DNA of 6,671 nt from Arthrobacter sp. (GCA_030147325.1 JASLAA010000135.1:1-6671), one strand, 5' to 3'. Shown: positions 1-6,259, counted from the first letter of the stretch. Made by a program: numbers and translations. Notes: generated from the sequence alone by a model not told the origin.

Positions 1-144
1 ATTGCCTTCATCGCGATAGCGTCCCCGGCGCTGCAGCTGAACAGCCCCGCTCGACGTCGAGTGGGACTGCCGGCACAGGTCGCGGCGATCATCGGGACCA
101 TCGGGATCTTCGGGACGGAAGCAGGTGCTCTGGCGAACCAGTGA
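1..144 (+). CDS. C-terminal end of an unidentified hydrophobic protein (5' truncated by window)
   Basis: An open frame runs from the first base to a TGA at 142-144, giving 47 residues. Third codon positions are mostly G or C, as in the real genes of this window, so this is probably the tail of a genuine gene entering from the left. The residues comprise a hydrophobic start (IAFIAIASPALQL), a basic patch (ARRR), and a second hydrophobic stretch (QVAAIIGTIGIFG) before a short polar end. This fits the last helices of an integral membrane protein, but I do not recognise the family. It is on the same strand as the operon but is separated from it by 555 bases, so it is probably a different transcription unit. 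Confidence 0.55.
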   Translation: MAFIAIASPALQLNSPARRRVGLPAQVAAIIGTIGIFGTEAGALANQ

Positions 145-285
145 ACTCATCCGGCGCAACCACTTACCCTCCCCCTCCCCCCTTGCGATCTGCACGGCAG
201 AGAACGGAGCGTCATCGTGGCCGACGCTCGGTGGGCGCCCAGCTTGATGGTGCCGCTGATCCGCCCAGTGCGCTGAGGGCGACGT

Positions 286-313
286 AGGCCGAGATCACGT
301 TCGATCTCGGCCT
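286..313. repeat. Inverted repeat, 11-bp perfect stem with 6-base loop
   Basis: The left arm AGGCCGAGATC (286-296) is exactly complementary to the right arm GATCTCGGCCT (303-313), with loop ACGTTC. No T-run follows on the + strand and no A-run precedes it, so it is not a textbook intrinsic terminator. It could still end transcription of the upstream gene, which stops at 144, or be a protein-binding palindrome. Confidence 0.6.
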
Positions 314-387
314 TCCGGGCATTGCCATAGAGGTCGCCGAGAACGTCGTGCCGTCCGCCGGTCGGCCAGGCGTCCGAAGGTTGCCTG

Positions 388-399
388 ACGCTCGAGCGT
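388..399. repeat. Perfect 12-bp palindrome
   Basis: ACGCTCGAGCGT reads the same on both strands and has no spacer. It could be a symmetric operator half-way between the upstream gene and the operon. A 12-bp palindrome in GC-rich DNA can also arise by chance, so function is unproven. Confidence 0.4.
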
Positions 400-626
400 T
401 CACCTGAGCCCGCCCGTGAATCGCCGGAGAATGCATGAACAACAGGCGGCGAAGCCGTCCTCGGGCTCCGCCGAATCATCCACGGCCTCCACCCATAGCC
501 ACGGACGACCTCGGTCTGTCGGGTGCCCTCGCCGAGGGCTCTGCACACATCAGATGAAGGATCTCTCATTCGCCCTTAATTGGGGCATCACGGGAGTACG
601 CCACAGTAGGTGATGGCTACGAAGCA

Positions 627-654
627 CCTGCTGCGGATGATGATCCGCAGCAGG
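627..654 (+). promoter_or_regulatory. Strong 12-bp stem-loop just upstream of the operon: candidate operator or leader hairpin
   Basis: The arm CCTGCTGCGGAT (627-638) pairs perfectly with ATCCGCAGCAGG (643-654) around the four-base loop GATG (639-642). It ends 45 bases before the ATG of the first operon gene at 700, so it lies either in the 5' leader of the mRNA or at the promoter. It is the strongest inverted repeat in the window and no T-run follows. Candidate roles are a dimeric regulator site or a leader hairpin. The cognate OmpR-type regulator normally binds direct rather than inverted repeats, so if this is an operator it may belong to another regulator. Confidence 0.5.
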
Positions 655-689
655 ATCGTCGCCAGCATCCGTTCGGCGCACATTGAACC

Positions 690-694
690 AGGAG
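690..694 (+). promoter_or_regulatory. Ribosome binding site deciding the start at 700
   Basis: AGGAG lies five bases before ATG 700. In-frame upstream starts (GTG 610, ATG 613) have only weak purine matches and would put a charged, non-signal-like stretch ahead of the signal sequence. Confidence 0.75.
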
Positions 695-699
695 TCCCG

Positions 700-1176
700 A
701 TGTCCCTTTTTCCCCGCGTTCTCGCAGCAGGAGGCCTGCTCGCTGTTCCGGCGCTCCTTGCGGTGGGGAGCCAGGTCCTGAGCCGCCCGGCGGAGGTCCC
801 GCTGCAGGAGCGGCAGACCGTCGTCGTCGATCTCGCACCGGCCGGGACGACGGACACCGCACCGGTCGAGGACGGCACCCAGCCCACCGGACCGGGACCG
901 GCCTCCCCGGCATGGCCGTCCCCCTCTCCTGCGTCGCCGGTGCAGACTCCCGAACCGAATACCGAACCGAGTCCCGAGATGTCCCGGCCTGCCCCCGTGC
1001 CAGTGGTTCCTGCCCCGGCGAATCCGGCTCCGGTGAATCCTGCACCCGCTCCTCCTGCGGACCAGGGGACCCCGGGGCTGGTGGAGCGGCAGATGCTCGG
1101 CGACACGGACGACGACACGAACGACGACGAGGACTACGGTCCGGACATCGACGACGACACGGACGACGAGGACTGA
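700..1176 (+). CDS. Small exported protein with proline-rich linker and aspartate-rich C-terminal tail
   Basis: 158 residues. The ATG at 700 has a good AGGAG, and from it the protein opens with a typical signal or anchor sequence: MSLFPR, then a hydrophobic core to about residue 27. There is no lipobox cysteine, so it is either released by signal peptidase I or held by an uncleaved N-terminal helix. Residues about 60-127 are a Pro/Ala/Ser-rich flexible linker with NPAP repeats, suited to crossing the cell wall. Residues 135-158 are almost all Asp, Glu, Thr and Asn in two similar blocks (135-145 and 149-158) separated by YGP. The acidic tail could bind Ca2+ or other cations (inference). The stop overlaps the kinase start in TGATG, so it is translationally coupled to the two-component system. 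From general knowledge, similar 'small secreted hydrophilic' proteins occur beside actinobacterial sensor kinases; I cannot confirm orthology here. A role as accessory to the sensor is inference. Confidence 0.8.
   Translation: MSLFPRVLAAGGLLAVPALLAVGSQVLSRPAEVPLQERQTVVVDLAPAGTTDTAPVEDGTQPTGPGPASPAWPSPSPASPVQTPEPNTEPSPEMSRPAPVPVVPAPANPAPVNPAPAPPADQGTPGLVERQMLGDTDDDTNDDEDYGPDIDDDTDDED
1102..1173 (+). repeat. Imperfect tandem Asp-rich coding repeat
   Basis: This encodes residues 135-158 of the small exported protein. Block one, DTDDDTNDDED, is followed by YGP and then block two, DIDDDTDDED. The DNA is a run of GAC/ACG-type triplets in which the two blocks align with one codon missing and few substitutions, suggesting an internal duplication. 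Such triplet-rich DNA may vary in length among strains. Confidence 0.65.
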
Positions 1177-2831
1177 TGGCCCGCGAACTGGAGCACACCG
1201 GCCGGGCGCCCGCTGGTGGACAGCCCGACGCGGCGCGGACCGGCTCATCCCCCAGTGGATCATCGGTCTCCGCACGGTGGCGCATCGTGGGCTGGATCGT
1301 GCTGACCACGGCCCTGGCCCTGCTCGCCGTGCTCGTCACTGTCCGCTCCCTTCTGATGGCCGGCGTCGATCAGGACGCCAACGAGGACATCGTGCAGGAG
1401 GTACAGGAATTCACGACCTTCGCCGGGGAGGCTGTCGATCCCCTGACGGCGCAGCCGTACACCTCGGTGAGCGAACTACTCGAACGCTACCTGTCACGCC
1501 AGAACACCGCTGCCGGTGAGGTGATCCTCGGCACGACGGGGAACGAGGTTCTGTATCTCGGGTCCTACGGACGGGGCAGCAACGACGAGTATCGCCTGTC
1601 CGCGGACACGGCGCTGCTGGAGGAGCTGCGCGAGGACCCCGAGGCGTCCGGTGTCCGCGAGACCGCGGCGGGCACGATGCGCTGGGGCAAGGTCGACGTC
1701 CAGGCGGGAACCGAGGACGGAATGCTCCTCATCGCGGAGTTCACCCGCGGCAGGTACGAGCAGGTCCAGGAGACGGTCACCGTGATCTTCTTCGTGGCCC
1801 TCGGCGGGCTGCTCTTCACCGCCGGCATCGCCTGGCTCGTGGCAGGCCAGATCCTGCGGCCCATCCGCGACGTGCGGAGAGTCGCGACCGAGATCACCGA
1901 GTCCGATCTCACAGCACGCGTCCCCGTACAGGGGCGCGACGACGTCGCCGCTCTGGCCACCACGTTCAACGACATGCTGGACCGCCTCGAGCAGGCGTAC
2001 CTCACGCAACGGCGCTTCATCGACGACGCCAGCCATGAGCTGCGGACACCGATCACCGTCATCCGCGGGCACCTGGAACTGATCGACGACGACCCGGCAA
2101 GCCGGGCCGCCACGCTGTCCCTCGTCGACGGTGAACTCTCCCGGATGGCACGCATCGTGTCCGACCTCCTGCTGCTGGTCAAGGCCGAACGCCCCGACTT
2201 CATCCAACCGGCCCCCGTCGACGTCACGGAACTGATGCTCGACCTTGAAGCAAAGATGCAGGCCCTCGGCGACCGTCGGTGGCTCCTCATGGAGGTTGCC
2301 GAGGGAGTGGTGACGCTCGACAGCCAGCGCGTCACGCAGGCCGTGCTGCAGCTTGGTGCCAATGCCGTCCAGTACACGCCCCAGGGATCCGACATCCGGC
2401 TCGGCTCAACCTTCGAAGGCGCCGGTCAGGGACGGCAGCTGCGCATCTGGGTGGAGGACTCCGGCCCGGGCGTGGCGGAGGACGAGGCCGCGGTGATCTT
2501 CGAACGCTTCCAGCACGGCTCCGCCAACTCACTGCCCGCCGACAGATTGCGCAACGGCGGCCGGCGCGGCGGGGCGGGTCTCGGCCTGTCGATCGTTCGG
2601 GCCATCGCCGACGGCCATGACGGCTCGGCCTGGGTTCGAAGCGAACCCGGCCGCGGCTCGACCTTCGGACTGCTCCTGCCCGCACCGGAGGCCACCACGC
2701 ACCCCGCGGCCCCGCCCGCACGACCACTGCCGGCCGGAGCGGCGCCGACCGTCACAGCACCCGACCAGGACGGACCCGGGACACGGGTCCCGGCCACCAT
2801 CGGACGGCCCACCACGAAGGGAACACCATGA
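1176..2831 (+). CDS. Sensor histidine kinase (two-component system, HAMP, membrane-bound)
   Basis: 551 residues. ATG 1176 shares its A with the previous stop and has GAGGA at 1168-1172. Frame continues open upstream to 912, but that part runs through the preceding gene and is a shadow. Domains: cytoplasmic N-tail 1-34; first membrane helix about 36-62; extracytoplasmic sensor region about 64-200 with no PAS-type or other fold I recognise; second helix about 201-223; HAMP about 224-276; dimerisation domain with H-box FIDDASHELRTP, phospho-acceptor His287; ATPase domain with N-box around Asn396 (GANAVQYTP), G1 box EDSGPG (Asp428), F-box IFERF (442-445), and G2 box GGAGLGLS (465-472). All catalytic motifs are present, so it should be active. 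An unusual Pro/Ala-rich tail of about 48 residues follows the ATPase domain. It autophosphorylates on His287 and passes phosphate to the regulator encoded next, whose start overlaps this stop (ATGA). The ligand is unknown; the downstream transporter and kinase suggest a carboxylate. Confidence 0.93.
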   Translation: MARELEHTGRAPAGGQPDAARTGSSPSGSSVSARWRIVGWIVLTTALALLAVLVTVRSLLMAGVDQDANEDIVQEVQEFTTFAGEAVDPLTAQPYTSVSELLERYLSRQNTAAGEVILGTTGNEVLYLGSYGRGSNDEYRLSADTALLEELREDPEASGVRETAAGTMRWGKVDVQAGTEDGMLLIAEFTRGRYEQVQETVTVIFFVALGGLLFTAGIAWLVAGQILRPIRDVRRVATEITESDLTARVPVQGRDDVAALATTFNDMLDRLEQAYLTQRRFIDDASHELRTPITVIRGHLELIDDDPASRAATLSLVDGELSRMARIVSDLLLLVKAERPDFIQPAPVDVTELMLDLEAKMQALGDRRWLLMEVAEGVVTLDSQRVTQAVLQLGANAVQYTPQGSDIRLGSTFEGAGQGRQLRIWVEDSGPGVAEDEAAVIFERFQHGSANSLPADRLRNGGRRGGAGLGLSIVRAIADGHDGSAWVRSEPGRGSTFGLLLPAPEATTHPAAPPARPLPAGAAPTVTAPDQDGPGTRVPATIGRPTTKGTP

Positions 2832-3487
2832 GCAGGATCCTCATCGCCGAGGACGACCCGCATGTCGCCTCCTTCGTTCGGAAGGGCCTGCAGGCAGCGG
2901 GCTATTCGACCGAGCATGCCGCCGACGGCGAAACAGCGCTCTTCCTCGCCCGCGCTGCGGGATTCGACCTCATCATCCTCGACATCGGCCTGCCGCTGCT
3001 CGACGGGTTCGAGGTCCTCGCCCACATCCGGGGCGAGGGCGTGTCCACGCCCGTGATCGTCCTGACGGCACGGGACAGCGTTCCCGACACCGTCGCGGGG
3101 CTCGAGGGCGGCGCGAACGACTATGTCACCAAGCCCTTCCACGTCGCCGAACTCCTGGCACGCATCCGACTGAGACTTGCCGACCACATCCCCGCCGGGA
3201 CGGGCAAGATCCTCGAGCACGAAGGCCTGTCCCTCGACCTCCACTCGAGGAGGGCACGCATCGGGGAGGAGATCATCGACCTGACGGCCCGCGAGTTCGC
3301 CATCCTGGAGGTCTTCCTGCGCCATCCCGACCGCGTCATCTCCCGCGAACAGCTGCTGAACCAGGTGTGGGGCTACGACTTCGATCCGGGTTCCAACGTG
3401 GTGGACGTCTATGTCCGCGCCCTGCGCAGGAAGATCGGCGCGGAGCGTATCGAGACGATCAGGGGAGCAGGGTACCGGCTGCCATGA
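2828..3487 (+). CDS. OmpR/PhoB-family response regulator
   Basis: 219 residues, the usual length for the family. The start ATG overlaps the kinase stop by four bases and has AAGGGA at 2817-2822. The receiver domain (1-118) shows the acidic pair Glu8/Asp9, the phospho-acceptor Asp52 (ILDIGLPLLDG), Thr80 and Lys102 (KPF), the full set for phosphorylation and switching. A winged-helix DNA-binding domain occupies about 126-219, with LTAREFAILEVF, the recognition-helix region GSNVVDVYVRALRRKI, and the closing wing GAGYRLP. It is the partner of the kinase encoded immediately upstream and probably controls this operon, including the permease and glycerate kinase. Its binding site would be direct repeats in the region before 700, but I could not identify them. 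The family and the pairing are secure; the regulon is inference. Confidence 0.95.
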   Translation: MSRILIAEDDPHVASFVRKGLQAAGYSTEHAADGETALFLARAAGFDLIILDIGLPLLDGFEVLAHIRGEGVSTPVIVLTARDSVPDTVAGLEGGANDYVTKPFHVAELLARIRLRLADHIPAGTGKILEHEGLSLDLHSRRARIGEEIIDLTAREFAILEVFLRHPDRVISREQLLNQVWGYDFDPGSNVVDVYVRALRRKIGAERIETIRGAGYRLP

Positions 3488-5010
3488 CGCTCATCGAACA
3501 CTCCACGACGCCGCCGTCCCGCACGGCGGCACCAATCGAGGCCGCGCCCGTCCGGGCCCGGGCCGCGGCTAGCCGCTCCCTTGTCATCCGGTCGGTCGCC
3601 GCCGTCGTCGGCCTCGCCGTCGCCGCCGTCATCGTCATCGCGGCCCAGCGACCCGATGCCGGATTGTCCCCTCAGGGCGCAGTGACGCTGATGGTCTTCG
3701 TCCTCGCCGTATGGCTCTGGATCTTCACCGCCATCGACGACACCTACATCGCCCTCGGTGCCGCCACGGTCCTGGTCCTCACGGGAACCATGGACACCGG
3801 TTCCCTCTTCTCCACGCTGGGCGAGGAGACCATCTGGCTCCTCCTGGCCGCCTTCGTGATTGCAGCCGGGGTGCGTGCCTCGGGTCTCGCCAACCGCGGG
3901 GCCGCGTTCATCATCACGGGGACGACGACGCCACGACAGCTCGCGCATATGACGACCCTCGCCCTCGTGGTCACCACCTTCGCGGTTCCCTCGACATCAG
4001 GGCGCGCAGCCCTGGCCCTGCCCGTCTTCCTGGCGCTGCGACAGGCCCTCACCGGGCGCCCCGCCCTCATCAGGGCCCTCGCGATCCTCTTCCCGGCGGT
4101 CATCCTGCTCTCGGCAGTCGGCTCCTTCCTCGGCGCCGGCGCCCACCTCATCACCAGTCAGATCCTCGAGACGGCGACCGGCAGCGGCTTCGACTTCGCC
4201 ACCTGGCTGCTCCTCGGACTGCCGCTCGCACTCGTGGCCTCCCACCTGTGCGCGGAAATCGTGCTCCGTCTGTTCACCGACCGCACGGACCGCGGCAAGC
4301 ACCTGCGCATCACCACCGACGACCTCGCCCGGCACTCCGACACGCCCGTGACCGGGCCCCTGACCGTCGCGGAATCCCGGGCCGCCCTGCTGCTGGGCGC
4401 CGTCGTCGTGCTCTGGTGCACTGAACCGCTGCACGGGCTCCATCCCGCACTCGTCGCCCTCATCGGCGCCCTCGTGGCGGCGTCGCCGAACTACGGGTCC
4501 GTAGACCTCGCGAAAGGCCTGAAGTCGGTGCCGTGGTCCCTGCTGCTCTTCATGGCGGCGACCCTAGCGCTGGGCAATTCGCTCGTGTCCACCGGCGCAG
4601 CGCAATGGCTGGCCAGTGGGGTGCTGGAGCCCATCCGGTCCCTCGGGGTCGCAGCCGCGCCCCTCTTCGTCGTCCTGGTGGTGCTGCTCTCCACCTTCGC
4701 CCACCTCGTAATCCAGAGCAGGTCAGCGCGGTCCGCCGTCCTCATCCCCATCGTGATCGCCCTCTCTCCCGCCGTCGGGGTGGAACCGATGGCTGCAGCC
4801 TTCGCGTCGACGGCGGCCGCCGGCTTCTGCCACACGCTCACCAGCTCGGCGAAACCGGTGGCGATGTTCGCCGCGGTGGACGGCGTCGAGACGTACACCG
4901 CCAGGGACCTGCTGCGCCTTTCGACAGTTCTCGCCCCCGTCAACGTGGCACTCGTGCTGCTCTTCAGCTTCCTGGTCTGGCCGGTCCTCGGCCTGCCGCT
5001 CTTCCCCTGA
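3484..5010 (+). CDS. DASS/SLC13-type anion permease, probable small-carboxylate importer
   Basis: 508 residues. ATG 3484 overlaps the regulator stop by four bases (ATGA); the nearest purine tract, GCAGGG at 3468-3473, is rather far, so translational coupling is likely. A polar cytoplasmic tail (1-33) precedes about 12-14 hydrophobic segments spread over 34-503. The fold shows the internal pseudo-symmetry of the divalent anion:Na+ symporter family: STSGRAALALP (170-180) in the first half aligns residue by residue with SRSARSAVLIP (412-422) in the second. These are where family members carry SNT substrate/Na+ motifs, and here both are replaced (STS and SRS), with an Arg in each repeat (174 and 416). 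Other family-like segments are LLLAAFVIAAGV (119-130) and a C-terminal LTSSAKPVAMF (452-462). Known members import dicarboxylates, citrate, tartrate or sulfate with Na+ or by exchange. Next to glycerate kinase, glycerate or a precursor is a plausible substrate, but this is inference. Confidence 0.87.
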   Translation: MTLIEHSTTPPSRTAAPIEAAPVRARAAASRSLVIRSVAAVVGLAVAAVIVIAAQRPDAGLSPQGAVTLMVFVLAVWLWIFTAIDDTYIALGAATVLVLTGTMDTGSLFSTLGEETIWLLLAAFVIAAGVRASGLANRGAAFIITGTTTPRQLAHMTTLALVVTTFAVPSTSGRAALALPVFLALRQALTGRPALIRALAILFPAVILLSAVGSFLGAGAHLITSQILETATGSGFDFATWLLLGLPLALVASHLCAEIVLRLFTDRTDRGKHLRITTDDLARHSDTPVTGPLTVAESRAALLLGAVVVLWCTEPLHGLHPALVALIGALVAASPNYGSVDLAKGLKSVPWSLLLFMAATLALGNSLVSTGAAQWLASGVLEPIRSLGVAAAPLFVVLVVLLSTFAHLVIQSRSARSAVLIPIVIALSPAVGVEPMAAAFASTAAAGFCHTLTSSAKPVAMFAAVDGVETYTARDLLRLSTVLAPVNVALVLLFSFLVWPVLGLPLFP

Positions 5011-5029
5011 CACCGACACGGCCCTTCCG

Positions 5030-5035
5030 AAGGAG
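5030..5035 (+). promoter_or_regulatory. Ribosome binding site of the glycerate kinase gene
   Basis: AAGGAG lies six bases before ATG 5042, in a 31-base gap after the permease stop. It is the strongest Shine-Dalgarno sequence in the operon, so the kinase need not rely on coupling. A weak 4-bp stem (CCTT 5023-5026 with AAGG 5030-5033) could partly cover it, but is probably too short to matter. Confidence 0.8.
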
Positions 5036-5041
5036 AACCCC

Positions 5042-6259
5042 ATGGCAGTCCCCCAGCGCATCCTCATCGCTCCCAGCGGTTTCAAGGAATCCCTCGACGC
5101 CGAGACAGTCGCACTCTCGATCGCGGCCGGCGTACGCCGCGTCCTGCCCGGCGTGCAGATCACCGCCGTACCCATCGCCGACGGTGGTGAGGGCACAGCC
5201 GCGACCCTCGCTGCAGCGACCGACGGCGTCCTCGTGCCCGTGAACGTGACCGGCCCGGTCGGCGAACCGGTGGAATCGCACTTCGCCCGGCTCGGCGGGG
5301 ACGCCACGGGGACAGCCGTCGTCGAGATGGCCGCGGCGGCAGGCCTGCGCCTCGTACCGCGTACCCTGCGGAACCCCGGTGCCACCACCACCTACGGAGT
5401 GGGCGAGCTGATCAGGGCCGCACTCGACGAGGGCCTGCGCACCATCGTCATCGGGTGCGGTGACAGTGGCACGAGCGACGGCGGCGCCGGCGCCCTTCAG
5501 GCACTCGGCGCCCGTGTGCTCGACGGCAAGGAAAGGGACCTGCCCTTCGGTGGAGCAGCCCTCATCGGGGCCGAGCGCCTCGACCTGTCGGGCCTCCACC
5601 CGGCCCTGAGCGAGGCGACGATCATCCTCGCCTGCAACCAGCACAACGTGCTCTGCGGCAAGAAGGGCGTGGCGCGCGTGTTCGGCCCCCAGAAGGGGGC
5701 GTCACCGAAACAGGTGGAACAGCTGGCGAAGGCCATGCGCCAGTGGGCAAGGGTGTTGGGACGCGACGGGCTGGCAGCCGACGTCGACTACCGGACCGGC
5801 CCGGGCACGGGAGCGTCCGGCGGCCTCGGCGCTGGACTCGCGGCCCTCGGTGCCCGACTCGTACCCCGCTTCGAGGCCCTGATCGACAGCGGGCTCGCGG
5901 GGCTGGACCTAGACGCCCTCATGCGGAAGGCGGACCTCGTCATCACGGCCGAGGGGGCCATCGACTTTCAGACCCCCAACGGCAAGGTTCCCGCCGTCAT
6001 CGCGCGCAGGGCCCAGCTCGCGGGCGTCCCCGTCCTGGCCCTCGCGGGCTCACTGGGCAAGGGAGCCCCGAACGTGCATGACATCGGCATCGACGCCATA
6101 GCCTCCATCATGACCATCCCCATGAACCTTGAGGACGCCGTCGCCAACGGCGAACAGCTCCTGATCGAAGCAACCGAACGCACCATGCGGCTGCTACTTC
6201 TCGGCGCAGCCGTCTCCTCCTCCGTCGACACACGGCGCCTCGAGCCACGAGCTTCCTGA
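5042..6259 (+). CDS. Glycerate kinase, GlxK/GarK family
   Basis: 405 residues, slightly longer than the family's usual 370-390 because of a polar C-terminal end. The family (glycerate kinase type I) phosphorylates D-glycerate with ATP, usually at the 2-position, feeding 2-phosphoglycerate into lower glycolysis in the cytoplasm. Family motifs in order: APSGFKESLDAETVA (10-24), PIADGGEGT (44-52), GCGDSGTSDGGAGALQALGA (138-157), LCGKKGVARVFGPQKGAS (204-221), GTGASGGLGAGLAALGA (255-271), and an ITAEGAIDFQT segment (301-311). Two places differ from the commoner form as I remember it: CNQHN (198-202), where DVDN or similar is frequent, and TAEGAID, where TGEGRLD is frequent. These may mark a subfamily or a shifted substrate. 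It is the last gene of the operon, downstream of the permease, implying that imported or derived glycerate is its substrate. The family call is firm; product position and physiological substrate are inferred. Confidence 0.93.
   Translation: MAVPQRILIAPSGFKESLDAETVALSIAAGVRRVLPGVQITAVPIADGGEGTAATLAAATDGVLVPVNVTGPVGEPVESHFARLGGDATGTAVVEMAAAAGLRLVPRTLRNPGATTTYGVGELIRAALDEGLRTIVIGCGDSGTSDGGAGALQALGARVLDGKERDLPFGGAALIGAERLDLSGLHPALSEATIILACNQHNVLCGKKGVARVFGPQKGASPKQVEQLAKAMRQWARVLGRDGLAADVDYRTGPGTGASGGLGAGLAALGARLVPRFEALIDSGLAGLDLDALMRKADLVITAEGAIDFQTPNGKVPAVIARRAQLAGVPVLALAGSLGKGAPNVHDIGIDAIASIMTIPMNLEDAVANGEQLLIEATERTMRLLLLGAAVSSSVDTRRLEPRAS

Larger units (their letters stand above)
145..699. 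other. 555-base stretch without a convincing gene; contains inverted repeats and probably the operon promoter
   Basis: No open frame here has a good start, ribosome binding site and recognisable product together. It begins with an 18-base homopyrimidine tract (167-184). Three inverted repeats lie at 286-313, 388-399 and 627-654, described separately, and a weaker 7-bp stem with a 9-base loop is at 207-229. The promoter of the operon that starts at 700 is expected in the right half. The only -35-like string I see is TTGGGG at 580-585, about 17 bases before a poor -10 candidate near 603-608, so I do not call a promoter. CATCAC at 586-591 and GTGATG at 610-615 form a loose inverted pair across that same interval. 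Minus-strand frames at about 212-420 have fairly coding-like composition but no start, length or family match that I trust. Confidence 0.6.

Noticed and set aside
147..569. 140-residue minus-strand open frame
   Set aside because: Although partly coding-like in composition, it has no recognised domain and no clear start signal. It is kept only as a low-interest remnant observation.
416..613. 65-residue + strand open frame
   Set aside because: There is no convincing ribosome binding site or family features, and codon use is unlike the real genes. It may be non-coding leader sequence.
610..699. N-terminal extension of the small exported protein from GTG 610 or ATG 613
   Set aside because: It lacks a good ribosome binding site, adds about 30 charged residues before an obvious signal sequence, and includes the strong stem-loop. 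ATG 700 has AGGAG at ideal spacing.
912..1175. Upstream extension of the histidine kinase frame
   Set aside because: It overlaps the small exported protein gene in another frame, is rich in Arg/Gly/Ser low complexity, and ATG 1176 is correctly placed in TGATG with GAGGA ahead.
550..1339. Long minus-strand open frames opposite the small exported protein
   Set aside because: They are Arg/Gly/Ala-rich shadows caused by high GC, with no motifs, and the opposite strand carries a gene with a signal sequence and ribosome binding site.
2632..2650. Inverted repeat GGGTTCG/CGAACCC resembling a tRNA T-arm
   Set aside because: It lies inside the conserved ATPase domain coding sequence of the kinase, and no tRNA cloverleaf can be built around it.
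2617..3483. Upstream extension of the permease frame through the kinase tail and the response regulator
   Set aside because: It is an Arg/Pro-rich shadow of two well-identified genes. The true start at 3484 overlaps the regulator stop by ATGA and begins a plausible permease N-terminus.
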